Notes: generated from the sequence alone by a model not told the origin. A stretch of DNA of 9,815 nt from an uncultured Erysipelotrichaceae bacterium (GCA_902791085.1 CADAUN010000041.1:1-9815), one strand, 5' to 3'; shown: positions 1 to 7,342, counted from the stretch's first letter. A program made the numbers and translations.

Positions 1-665
1 GCGATTTCTTCTGCCGTAGGCTCATCAAAAGGAATGGTCCCTGTTAACATTTCATAAAAGACGATTCCTAAAGAATAGATGTCAGACGCGACGCTGGCTT
101 CTTGCCCCATTAAGACCTCCGGAGCGCAATAATGGACAGTGCCGGCAACGCCATCATCATCGTGTTGCTTTTCCCCGATGCGACTTGCGATGCCAAAATC
201 GGTGATTTTCACGGAATTATCCGATAACAAAAACAAATTATCTGGCTTAATGTCGCGATGAATGACGCCGCGGCTATGGATATAAGCAATGCCAGAAGCC
301 AATTGAATCATGACTTCGCACGCCTCACTAGCGGGCAAATTATGACCCGAAACAATATTTAATTTGTCTCTTAATGTCCGTCCTTCGACATATTCATTTG
401 CCATATAAGGGCGGCCATCGATGGTGCCGGATCCATAGAATTCAACAACATATTTGCTACGATTTAGTTGGGCGGCAATATCGCATTCATGGTTGAAACG
501 TTCGATGTTTTTCGCTTCGCCCACCATATCTTCTCGCATCACTTTTAAAGCGATGATCCGGCGCATGGCCAAATCGTATGCTTCATAAACGTCCGCCATC
601 CCTCCATGAGCGATTCGGCTCGTGATACGATAGCGGTCGTCAATTTTTTCTCCGATTTCAATCAT
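1..665 (-). CDS. prkC: PrkC-type Ser/Thr protein kinase, N-terminal catalytic domain (partial)
   Basis: Hanks-type kinase that phosphorylates Ser/Thr on proteins; Bacillus PrkC is membrane-anchored with extracellular PASTA repeats, but that part would lie outside the window. The visible 221 residues hold the kinase core: glycine-rich loop AHGGMADVY (19-27), ATP-anchoring Lys41 in ALKV, a likely helix-C Glu60, catalytic loop HRDIKPDN (136-143), DFG (156-158) and HYCAPE (178-183). Two oddities: the first loop glycine (IGGGGMANVY in PrkC) is Ala19, and the activation loop between DFG and GTVHY has no threonine but has Asp169-171. The ATG overlaps the prpC stop by 8 bases (ATGATTGA), and GGGAG lies about 10 bases upstream, so translation is probably coupled to prpC. 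Kinase assignment is certain; the PrkC name rests on similarity and the prpC neighbour. Confidence 0.93.
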   Translation of the reverse strand, partial: MIEIGEKIDDRYRITSRIAHGGMADVYEAYDLAMRRIIALKVMREDMVGEAKNIERFNHECDIAAQLNRSKYVVEFYGSGTIDGRPYMANEYVEGRTLRDKLNIVSGHNLPASEACEVMIQLASGIAYIHSRGVIHRDIKPDNLFLLSDNSVKITDFGIASRIGEKQHDDDGVAGTVHYCAPEVLMGQEASVASDIYSLGIVFYEMLTGTIPFDEPTAEEI

Positions 666-1437
666 GGGCGATACACTCCCAAAGGGCGATTCCGATGTTA
701 TCCGATCCTCCGGCATGATTAGCGGTGGCAATTAAAGTCATGACGTTTTGATCGCTTCTTTCGTCGGTCGAAAGAATGTTCGCGATTTCGTTTTCTTGTA
801 AGTTGTTATAAAGCCCATCCGAGCAAAGCAAAATGGTTTCGCCATGATATTCATAGTCGTTTATCGAAATGGAAAGAGAAGGATAAATGCCTAAAGCATT
901 CATCAAAACATGACGATCCGGATGGGTTAAAGCGGCCTCCGGAGTGATTTTTCCTGACCTCACTAAATAAGCGACATAAGTTTGGTCTTCGGTTAAGCTT
1001 TCCAATTTACGATGATTTAAGCGATAGGCTCTTGAATCGCCGATATTGGCAATGAGCAAATGACCTGAAGTAATCAAGGCAGCAACCATGGTGGTCCCCA
1101 TGCCATTGCTTTTTGGCTCCGAAGAAGAACGATCGCGGTTTCCCATGCCATAAATCTTGTGGTTGATTGTTTTCGATACGTGGCGGAACCACGATTTGTC
1201 CCAATAACGCGAATTGTATTTCTTTTTCTTTTTAAACGCGGCAGATAACGTGTCGATGGCTAACTTAGAAGCGACGTCGCCTTTGCTTGCGCCACCCATG
1301 CCATCACAAACGGCCATAAAAATCTCGTTTTGAGAATTCATCAAAACGATGGCTTGATCTTCGTTCGATTTTCTTACGCGTCCAATATCGGTCTTATAGG
1401 AATAAGTTCCATGATAAATTTCTTCACGATTGGCCAT
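658..1437 (-). CDS. prpC: PP2C-family protein Ser/Thr phosphatase (PrpC/Stp)
   Basis: Cytosolic metal-dependent phosphatase that reverses phosphorylation by the adjacent PrkC-type kinase and its targets. The 259 residues show the PP2C motifs in order: KTDIGRVRKSNEDQ (15-28), the metal-binding DGMGG (45-49), GMGTTMVAAL (112-121), IANIGDSRAYRL (129-140), CSDGL (205-209, Asp207) and GGSDN (243-247, Asp246). All expected metal-ligand aspartates are present, so it should be active. The ATG at 1437 is chosen because a near-perfect AAGGAGG lies 6 bases upstream and because the PP2C fold begins there; longer readings run into rlmN. It overlaps rlmN by 14 bases at its start and the kinase gene by 8 at its end, a coupled phosphatase/kinase cassette as in Bacillus. 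A run of five lysines (69-73) precedes a variable surface insert. Confidence 0.96.
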   Translation of the reverse strand: MANREEIYHGTYSYKTDIGRVRKSNEDQAIVLMNSQNEIFMAVCDGMGGASKGDVASKLAIDTLSAAFKKKKKYNSRYWDKSWFRHVSKTINHKIYGMGNRDRSSSEPKSNGMGTTMVAALITSGHLLIANIGDSRAYRLNHRKLESLTEDQTYVAYLVRSGKITPEAALTHPDRHVLMNALGIYPSLSISINDYEYHGETILLCSDGLYNNLQENEIANILSTDERSDQNVMTLIATANHAGGSDNIGIALWECIAHD

Positions 1438-2479
1438 GGTTTTCCTCCTTTTTCGCTTTGGCGCGTAATTGACCGCAAGCGGCATCGATTCCACTGCCCC
1501 ATTCTTTCCGAATGGTGCAATTGATGCCATGATTGTTAAGATATTCGGCAAAATGACGCGTGGAGGCAGGATTGCTTCGCTCAAATGGTTTTTCTGGAAC
1601 GGGATTTAACGGAATGAGATTCACATAGCAAAGAATCCCTTCTAAGCGTTCACAAAGTTCTTTGGCATCTTCTTCGCGATCATTCACTCCACGAATCAAA
1701 ATATATTCAAAAGTCACTCTTCTTCCGCTTTTTGCGACATAATCTTTCACAGCAGGAAGCAAAGTTTCTAAAGGATAATGACGATTAATTGGCATTAAAG
1801 AAGAACGAATGGCATCGTTAGGGGCATGCAAAGAAATGGCAAGATTCACTTGAATGCCTTCATTAGCATAACGTTCAATGCCTGGCACTAGACCACACGT
1901 AGAAACCGTGATGTGTCTGGCGCCGATTCCTAATCCTTTCGGATCGTTTGCAATATGGAGGAAACGCGAAACTTCATCATAATTGTCAAACGGCTCACCA
2001 GTGCCCATGACGACAATATGGGTGACCTTTTCCCCCACTTCCGATAAACGGGCATTCATCACCAGCACTTCGCCAATCATCTCCGCCGCGGTTAAATTCC
2101 GTTCTTTTTTTAACAATCCAGAGGCGCAAAAAGCGCAACCCATAGAACAGCCGACTTCACTAGAGACACAAATGGCATTGCCATAATCGTAACGCATCAA
2201 AACCGTTTCGACTTTCGCTCCATCTTGCATGTTTAATAACAGCTTGATGGTGCCGTCCTTAGCGACTTGCTCGGTATGAATCGTAGGCAAAACGCATTCA
2301 TATTGTTCTTGAAGCAAAGAACGAAAAGACTTCGACATATCGGTCATTTTGTCGAAGTCATAAACGGATTTTCCATAAATCCATTGAAAGAGCTGCGTGG
2401 CACGAAAAGGTTTCTCTCCAAGAGAGACCATTTCATCTTCAAGCGCGGAAAGCGTGTAACCAAACAAATTCTTTTTCAT
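1424..2479 (-). CDS. rlmN: Dual-specificity 23S rRNA/tRNA adenine-C2 methyltransferase RlmN
   Basis: Radical-SAM enzyme that methylates C2 of A2503 in 23S rRNA and A37 of some tRNAs, tuning peptidyl-transferase accuracy. The 351 residues are full length. The radical-SAM cluster motif CxxxCxxC is Cys111, Cys115 and Cys118; MGTGEP (158-163) is the SAM-contact loop; ISLHAPND (215-222) and MPINR (229-233) are family signatures. Cys335 in IDAACGQLRA is the methyl-carrying cysteine, so the enzyme looks fully competent. The ATG at 2479 begins a typical N-terminal domain, but the 30 bases between the previous stop and this ATG contain no purine-rich Shine-Dalgarno site; initiation may depend on ribosomes finishing the upstream RsmB-like gene. 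Its stop (TGA) overlaps prpC. Confidence 0.97.
   Translation of the reverse strand: MKKNLFGYTLSALEDEMVSLGEKPFRATQLFQWIYGKSVYDFDKMTDMSKSFRSLLQEQYECVLPTIHTEQVAKDGTIKLLLNMQDGAKVETVLMRYDYGNAICVSSEVGCSMGCAFCASGLLKKERNLTAAEMIGEVLVMNARLSEVGEKVTHIVVMGTGEPFDNYDEVSRFLHIANDPKGLGIGARHITVSTCGLVPGIERYANEGIQVNLAISLHAPNDAIRSSLMPINRHYPLETLLPAVKDYVAKSGRRVTFEYILIRGVNDREEDAKELCERLEGILCYVNLIPLNPVPEKPFERSNPASTRHFAEYLNNHGINCTIRKEWGSGIDAACGQLRAKAKKEENHGQS
1444..1450 (-). promoter_or_regulatory. Shine-Dalgarno site of prpC
   Basis: AAGGAGG on the minus strand, 6 bases before the ATG at 1437. It lies inside the last codons of rlmN and fixes the prpC start. Confidence 0.85.
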
Positions 2480-2509
2480 GGGATGTGGCCATATTGATGA
2501 TAAACGTCT

Positions 2510-3853
2510 TTATTTTGCGTCGGCGCCGAGTTGGAATTCTGGCGTCATGCCTTCCGAAACCATGGGATTGAGATTCGGTGTTGCTTTGGCAACGGGCGTT
2601 GCTTTATGCAAAACAGCATAATAGAAAGCAGTCTCACCGGCGTCGTATGGGAAACGTTGATTTTCTTCCACGAATTGGAAATCCGGGTGGTTGGCCAAGA
2701 AATCAATGATGGTTTGATGACCTTCCTTTTTCGAAATTGTGTAGATGGCATAAATTAATGTACCACCTTCTGCCACAAACGGTGCTAAGGCTTCTAACGA
2801 TTGCTTTTCTTGGGCAAAGAGACCATCCATCGATTCTTTGTCAAAATGCAAAAGATAATCTGGTTGCTCACGAATCAAATCGAAATGGGAAGACGCCGGA
2901 GCAGCGATCACAAGATCTTGCGAAGCTTCTTTGACAGAAGCTAAAAGGGAGGCGTTCTCTAATTTGGCAGCAAAGAAATTCACGTTGTGAAGGCCTTTGT
3001 TATGAATTAAACGCGAAACAGCAGCGTAATGATCTAACGAAGGAACAGCTAAATTCATGCCAATGGCGCTCCCATAATTTTCGACGGCTTCGCAAAGCAA
3101 AGATCCATCGGGGTTGGCATCATAAATCATTAATTGTTTCGGTTCGGTAATCCGATATTTATCGATGAGTTCCTTGGTTACCGGTTTTTCTGCGAATAAG
3201 GTGCCGTTTTTCATCAATGGATTGCGGCGCAAGGATTCTTTTCCTTGATAAAGCAAAACGCCATCCACCCCAGTATCGACAAATAAATCAGGATTTTTGG
3301 CTTTGACGTCATCGACAGACATCACCGAAGTCCGCACCCGAACTGTGGTTGCGAAAGGACGATTGTTCTTCCGCAAGACTTTGTAAGTCACCCCATAACC
3401 ATAATGTTGGAAAATCTTTAAAACCCATTCGGGGGTGTTGTAGCGAAGAGAAAGATAAAGATTGGAATGCTTCACGATGGTTTCTGGGATAAAAGGTCCT
3501 TCTTGGCCTGCTTTCTCTAATAATGGTTTTGCTTCTTCCATCTTTGTCGCGTCGAGTTTTTCTCCTAACGCGGCTAACATATCTGCTTGGGCAATATGCT
3601 TAAAGAAATAAAGATCGGCTAAAGCTAAGGCCAATGCCCGTTTGTCAGAAGCGGTATAATCGGCAAAATCTTTGGTCAAATATTCGAAAAGAAGATGGTG
3701 ACGAAGTTCACACCCTACCATCCCAGCAACCGTCCCGCGATAGGGGCGAAGATCAATTTGGGTTTGGAATATTTTCCGTAATGCTTCGTTAAATGGCGTT
3801 TTGTTATCGATGATGTCATCTAACGTTTGCAAAGCTAAATCGAATTCTTTCAT
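2510..3853 (-). CDS. RsmB-family protein (NusB + methyltransferase-like domains) lacking catalytic residues
   Basis: RsmB is the SAM-dependent 16S rRNA m5C967 methyltransferase. This 447-residue protein keeps its architecture: a NusB-like N-terminal domain (about 1-115), the PEWVLKIFQHYG segment (140-151; family SYPEWLVKRW..YG), a VRVR strand, and a C-terminal Rossmann domain. Aligned to RsmB, the DAPCSGTG motif IV has become AAPASSHF (Cys to Ala320), the YATCSV motif is YAIYTI (Cys to Tyr371), and the SAM loop DLCAAPGGKT is reduced to IYDANPDGSL (243-252). Both the nucleophile and the releasing cysteine are therefore gone. The frame is intact and it sits exactly at the rsmB locus, before rlmN. 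The ATG at 3853 is chosen because GGAGGTGA lies 8 bases upstream; an in-frame TTG at 3880 has no such support. A 27-residue tail ends it. Probably a non-catalytic RNA- or ribosome-binding homologue. Confidence 0.82.
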   Translation of the reverse strand: MKEFDLALQTLDDIIDNKTPFNEALRKIFQTQIDLRPYRGTVAGMVGCELRHHLLFEYLTKDFADYTASDKRALALALADLYFFKHIAQADMLAALGEKLDATKMEEAKPLLEKAGQEGPFIPETIVKHSNLYLSLRYNTPEWVLKIFQHYGYGVTYKVLRKNNRPFATTVRVRTSVMSVDDVKAKNPDLFVDTGVDGVLLYQGKESLRRNPLMKNGTLFAEKPVTKELIDKYRITEPKQLMIYDANPDGSLLCEAVENYGSAIGMNLAVPSLDHYAAVSRLIHNKGLHNVNFFAAKLENASLLASVKEASQDLVIAAPASSHFDLIREQPDYLLHFDKESMDGLFAQEKQSLEALAPFVAEGGTLIYAIYTISKKEGHQTIIDFLANHPDFQFVEENQRFPYDAGETAFYYAVLHKATPVAKATPNLNPMVSEGMTPEFQLGADAK

Positions 3854-3860
3854 AATCGTA

Positions 3861-3870
3861 CTCACCTCCG
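3861..3870 (-). promoter_or_regulatory. Shine-Dalgarno site of the RsmB-like gene
   Basis: GGAGGTGA on the minus strand, 8 bases before the ATG at 3853, in the 23-base gap after the preceding TGA. It decides the start in favour of ATG over the upstream TTG. Confidence 0.85.
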
Positions 3871-3876
3871 AATTCT

Positions 3877-4431
3877 TCAATGCTTGATATGATGGTCCAA
3901 CGACTCTTGCATCTTCTCTTGCCGGTCGTCGAGTTCATCTTGGTGACCTGCGAATACATCCCCTAGATAAAGTTGATTCGGGTCGTTCGGGTCTAAATCA
4001 GCGCGATCTCTAGGATCGGCATCGTCTTCGTCAGAATCGTCCATATCCATTTCTTCTTCCTCATGAACATGAACGACATTCTTATCGGTCAAATAACGCG
4101 GATAGTCAGGATTGATTTGAACGTAAGTTTTTCCTTCGGGGATATATTCGAAATTAATTTCCAAATGAATGGAAAACTCCCCCAATGTTTTTAACAAATA
4201 CTTCGCGACAATTTCTTCAAAACGGGAATATTTCTCGGGCGCCTTGACAAAAATAATCGTCTCCCAGGAAGTCTGTTCCACCCCTTGATGAAAGAGAAGC
4301 GAGTCGCATGGAGCGTAGAAATTAATATTCTCCTCACTCGTCTCATAAAGGTTGGCCAGATTGCTGGTATGGTCTTTGGAATAATGGCCGATGACGTATT
4401 GGTCAAGTCCGAGGATTTCAATAGTGATCAT
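3877..4431 (-). CDS. Uncharacterised protein, DUF1904/tautomerase-like fold with acidic C-terminal tail
   Basis: 184 residues, no known function. Residues 1-112 resemble in pattern the small DUF1904 proteins (tautomerase-like alpha/beta fold): a short first strand ending in GLD, a helix, then SLLFHQG (44-50), a TSWETIIFVKA strand (54-64) matching the family's P-VEV-WF block, a long helix (67-83) and LEINFEYIPEGKTYVQ (90-105). The typical N-terminal catalytic proline of true tautomerases is absent (sequence begins MITIE), so enzymatic activity is doubtful. Residues 120-184 form a probably disordered tail rich in Asp/Glu with many His at the end. The ATG at 4431 is chosen over an upstream in-frame start at 4497 because the latter precedes the predicted promoter and adds a non-family segment; AAAGGA lies 13 bases upstream, a long spacing. 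It occupies the place of def-fmt in Bacillus. Family assignment is tentative. Confidence 0.6.
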   Translation of the reverse strand: MITIEILGLDQYVIGHYSKDHTSNLANLYETSEENINFYAPCDSLLFHQGVEQTSWETIIFVKAPEKYSRFEEIVAKYLLKTLGEFSIHLEINFEYIPEGKTYVQINPDYPRYLTDKNVVHVHEEEEMDMDDSDEDDADPRDRADLDPNDPNQLYLGDVFAGHQDELDDRQEKMQESLDHHIKH

Positions 4432-4456
4432 GAAAAATGCAAAATCCTTTTGAAAA

Positions 4457-4465
4457 AGTATAGCA
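4457..4465 (-). promoter_or_regulatory. Candidate extended -10 promoter for the DUF1904-like/rlmN/prpC/prkC unit
   Basis: Minus-strand TGCTATACT is an extended -10 (TGnTATAAT) with one mismatch in the hexamer. The predicted start of transcription is near 4450, giving a leader of about 19 bases that begins at the weak AAAGGA site. No good -35 is visible at 16-18 bases. It is the only plausible promoter in the 4432-4548 gap; no convincing terminator for priA is seen in the same gap. Confidence 0.5.
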
Positions 4466-4468
4466 TAT

Positions 4469-4484
4469 CTTCCTAGTAAGGAAG
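4469..4484. repeat. 16-base inverted repeat in promoter spacer
   Basis: CTTCCT-AGTA-AGGAAG is a perfect 6+6 palindrome with a 4-base centre, lying just upstream of the extended -10 (minus strand) where a -35 and spacer would be. It could be an operator, or a weak hairpin after priA; the run A4T6 next to it is not a clean U-tract for either strand. Confidence 0.4.
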
Positions 4485-4548
4485 AAAATTTTTTCACGTC
4501 AAAACGACAAAAAGAAGAGACAAAGAAGGAAAATTGCCATTCTTTTCT

Positions 4549-6750
4549 TTAATAATCCAACGGATCCACATTGACGACGATTTTCACGCCGGAGATTCCG
4601 TTCCAGCGTTTTAATGCTTCTTGAAGATAGGCCGTCACTTCTTCTTTGTTTTTATAACGCAACAATAAGATGCGCTTATGCACTCCTTCTTGCATCGCAT
4701 AATAAGGAAGAATCGGTCCTAAAGTCGAAACGTCAGCAAAGTTTTGCGCTTCCACATCACGCTTAAAGTCATAGACAAAAGAAACCAGTTTGTTCTCGTT
4801 CGCACTTTGAAATTCCAACAAAATGAGATAGACGTAGGGCGGATATTGCGCTAATTTCCGTTGCCTCATTTCATAACGGAAAAAGGATTCATAATCTTGG
4901 GTAGCACCAAAACGAATCGCATAATGGTTGGGATTATAAGTTTGGATTAAAGCGATGCCGGTTTTGGAGGAACGACCGCTTCTTCCCACCGCTTGCGCAA
5001 TCAATTCAAAAGTCCGCTCGGCAGCGCGATAAGTTGGAAGTGCCAATCCGATGTCAGCATTGACGACCGCGCTTAAGGTCACGTTTGGGAAATCATGACC
5101 TTTTGCAATCATTTGAGTTCCTACCAAAATGTCGTATTTGCCCGCTTTGAAATCTTTTAAAATCGTCTCCGCCTGCTTTGAAACGCGTGACACATCACTA
5201 TCAAGCCTAGCCACCCGCACGCCAGGATAAAGATCTTCTAATTCTTTGACCACCCGTTCTGTGCCATAGCCAACGCGGCGAAGGTGTGTATTGCCACAAT
5301 CGGGGCAACGAGAAGGAAAACGCGAAACAAAACCGCAGTGATGGCATTTTAGCATGCCGTCTTCTTGGTGATAAGTTAAGTTCCCTCCGCACTGGGGGCA
5401 AGTAAAAATATAACCGCATTTGGGGCAATTAATTCCCGTCCAATAACCGCGGCGGTTCAAGAGCAAAAGCACCTGTTCGTGCTGCTTTAATTTTTCTTGA
5501 ATCAAAGTTTGCAAAGGGGCAGATAATTTCTCGCTTTTTCCATTGAAATTCTTTCGATCCGTCAAATCAACGATTTGGGTTTTTGGCAAGGCTTTTTCGT
5601 TAATGCGGCGGTTCATTTCGGCATAACCATAAATCCCGCGGCAAGCACGCGCCTTTGTTTCTAGCGAGGGAGTAGCCGAGCCCAAAACCACTTTGCATCC
5701 TTCTTGCTTTCCCCGCATGATGGCTACTTCTCTAGCGTGATAAAAGGGCGCATTATCTTGCTTATAGGATTCGACATGTTCTTCGTCTAACACAATTAAG
5801 CCAATGTGATGAAGTGGCGCAAAGACGGCGCTTCGCGCTCCTACGACAATCGATGCTTTTCCTTCCGCGATGCGTCGATATTCGTCATAACGCTCTCCTG
5901 CAGTAAGATTGCTATGCAAGATGGCCACTTTTTGGCCAAAGCGTCTTGAAAAATATTCCACCATCACCGGGGTGAGACTGATTTCCGGGACTAACATCAA
6001 TACGGTTTTTCCTTGGGCAAGAACCGTTTCTGACAAACGAAGATAAACTTCGGTTTTTCCAGAACCCGTCACGCCTTGTAATAACACCACTTCTTTTGGT
6101 GAGTCCAGAATCGTTTGATAAGCTTGACGTTGCATTTCGCTCATTTCATGCGGTTCTTCCCGTTCATTTAAGGGAATTTGAAGCCGTTGCTTTTCTTGTT
6201 GATAAATTTGAACGCGCCCGGCTTCGATTAATTTCTTCAGGATCGAAGGCGATCCCGCTTCTTTTTTCAATATGGGACTATTCTTAGCAATCAAACGCAA
6301 CGACTCAATTTGTTTGTCGGTTAAGCCGTCTTCCTTGTCTGAAAGAAGCCGCACCCATTTTTCATAAGCGATTTTAGGACCGTGTTCCGAAGAGAGCTTT
6401 GGCGACAACGAAAGGGGAAGCATGGCCTGAATCACCGAAATCAAAGGAGCAAAATAATACGCAGCTACTTCTTTTGCCAAGTCATACATCTCTTCGTCCA
6501 TCAGAGGGAATTCATCGACGATGTCCGCTTCTTGAATGGTTTTCAAAGGATAACCATTACGAGCTTCAAAGGCTTCAGGCGTGTCCGTCGTCTCACGAAG
6601 AGACAAAACAAAGCCCATCGCCAAATGACCATTGAAATTAATTTTGACCCGGTAACGGGGACCGATGGCTTTGTTTCCAAAATAAGCATAAGAAAAGGTA
6701 CGATCCAAGGATCTCGTACCATATTCCGTTAAGACCTCTAAAATCTTCAC
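4549..6750 (-). CDS. priA: Primosomal replication-restart helicase PriA
   Basis: 3'-5' superfamily 2 DNA helicase that reloads the replisome at stalled forks. The 733 residues are complete: 3'-OH-binding N-terminal domain (about 1-105), Walker A GVTGSGKT (226-233), Walker B DEEH (322-325), GSATPS (357-362), GTQMIAKGHDFPN (544-556) and motif VI QAVGRSGR (586-593; family QVAGRAGR). Between helicase lobes, eight zinc-binding cysteines are all kept: 442/445, 451/454, 469/472 and 482/485. It ends in the family-typical VDPLDY. The start is GTG at 6750, the only start compatible with the conserved EVLTEYGTRSLDRTF beginning; the nearest purine run (AAAGG) abuts the GTG, so the ribosome site is poor. 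Only 9 bases separate it from the gmk stop, so it is very likely cotranscribed and coupled with gmk. The rpoZ and coaBC genes found between them in Bacillus are absent. Confidence 0.97.
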   Translation of the reverse strand: MKILEVLTEYGTRSLDRTFSYAYFGNKAIGPRYRVKINFNGHLAMGFVLSLRETTDTPEAFEARNGYPLKTIQEADIVDEFPLMDEEMYDLAKEVAAYYFAPLISVIQAMLPLSLSPKLSSEHGPKIAYEKWVRLLSDKEDGLTDKQIESLRLIAKNSPILKKEAGSPSILKKLIEAGRVQIYQQEKQRLQIPLNEREEPHEMSEMQRQAYQTILDSPKEVVLLQGVTGSGKTEVYLRLSETVLAQGKTVLMLVPEISLTPVMVEYFSRRFGQKVAILHSNLTAGERYDEYRRIAEGKASIVVGARSAVFAPLHHIGLIVLDEEHVESYKQDNAPFYHAREVAIMRGKQEGCKVVLGSATPSLETKARACRGIYGYAEMNRRINEKALPKTQIVDLTDRKNFNGKSEKLSAPLQTLIQEKLKQHEQVLLLLNRRGYWTGINCPKCGYIFTCPQCGGNLTYHQEDGMLKCHHCGFVSRFPSRCPDCGNTHLRRVGYGTERVVKELEDLYPGVRVARLDSDVSRVSKQAETILKDFKAGKYDILVGTQMIAKGHDFPNVTLSAVVNADIGLALPTYRAAERTFELIAQAVGRSGRSSKTGIALIQTYNPNHYAIRFGATQDYESFFRYEMRQRKLAQYPPYVYLILLEFQSANENKLVSFVYDFKRDVEAQNFADVSTLGPILPYYAMQEGVHKRILLLRYKNKEEVTAYLQEALKRWNGISGVKIVVNVDPLDY

Positions 6751-6759
6751 GCCTTTATT

Positions 6760-7335
6760 TTAATCTTTTGCGCTCTCATTTCGAATGATCGTGGCAATGG
6801 TTTTTGCACAAGTCAACAAATCTTGATTCACGACGTGGTAACGATAATCGCTTTGTTTGGCAATTTCTCGTCTCGCTTGTTCTAATCGCGCTTCGATGAC
6901 TTCATCGCATTCGGTGCAACGCCCTTTGATGCGGCGCGCCAATTCCTCAAACGAGGGTGGCAACAAGAAAATCGAGCAAACGTTTTCTTTGCCCACGGCG
7001 GCCATGACCTGTTCTGCCCCATTGACATCGATTTCGAGCAAGACGTTATACCCTTTTTCCCGCATCTCCTCCACTTTCGCCTTGGGGGTTCCATAATCAT
7101 GATCGACATAATGGTTGTGTTCCAAAAGACCGCCTTCAGACAAAGTTTTTTGGAATTCTTCCGGGGTGACGAAAAAATATTCTCGCCCATTTTGCTCTCC
7201 AGGACGCATCGCACGTGTCGTCATGGAAACCGAGTACCATAAATGAAGCGAAGGATCTTTCGTCAATTCCTGCCGGACGGAACCTTTTCCTACGCCAGAA
7301 GGTCCCGACAAAATGACAAGCAAACCTTTTTTCAT
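6760..7335 (-). CDS. gmk: Guanylate kinase
   Basis: Cytosolic enzyme converting GMP + ATP to GDP + ADP, essential for guanine nucleotide supply. The 191 residues match the family's usual length. P-loop GPSGVGKGS is at 11-19; the GMP-binding segment SVSMTTRAMRPGE runs 35-47 with Arg41 and Arg44; Glu72 and the YGT at 81-83 complete the substrate pocket (the usual NYYGT is DHDYGT); the lid region follows with Arg150 and Arg155. Two cysteines (140, 143) replace the usual residues in the RGT.. segment of the lid. The ATG at 7335 fits the family; an upstream in-frame TTG at 7392 would place the start upstream of the promoter. No Shine-Dalgarno site precedes the ATG, and the predicted transcription start falls on or next to it, so the mRNA may be leaderless. 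Confidence 0.97.
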   Translation of the reverse strand: MKKGLLVILSGPSGVGKGSVRQELTKDPSLHLWYSVSMTTRAMRPGEQNGREYFFVTPEEFQKTLSEGGLLEHNHYVDHDYGTPKAKVEEMREKGYNVLLEIDVNGAEQVMAAVGKENVCSIFLLPPSFEELARRIKGRCTECDEVIEARLEQARREIAKQSDYRYHVVNQDLLTCAKTIATIIRNESAKD

Positions 7336-7342
7336 GCTTTTT

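Noticed and set aside
658..1426. Possibility of a UGA=Trp genetic code as in many mollicutes
   Set aside because: TGA ends rlmN, prpC and the DUF1904-like gene exactly where the families end, and Trp is encoded by TGG.
1438..1584. N-terminal extension of prpC to 1584
   Set aside because: The extra 49 residues are out-of-frame rlmN sequence with no PP2C similarity, and the ribosome site points to 1437.
2510..3853. Pseudogene call for the RsmB-like gene
   Set aside because: There is no stop or frameshift, the start signals are strong, and substitutions concentrate in catalytic motifs while structural positions are kept.
3854..3880. TTG start at 3880 for the RsmB-like gene
   Set aside because: It would place a perfect Shine-Dalgarno site inside the coding region; the ATG at 3853 is correctly spaced from that site.
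4485..4548. Intrinsic terminator after priA
   Set aside because: Only A/T-rich stretches and a weak GAAAA/TTTTC pairing are present; no stable stem with a U-tract could be found.
6382..6732. Plus-strand frame of 116 codons inside priA
   Set aside because: It is a shadow of the conserved N-terminal PriA domain with no ribosome site or recognisable features.
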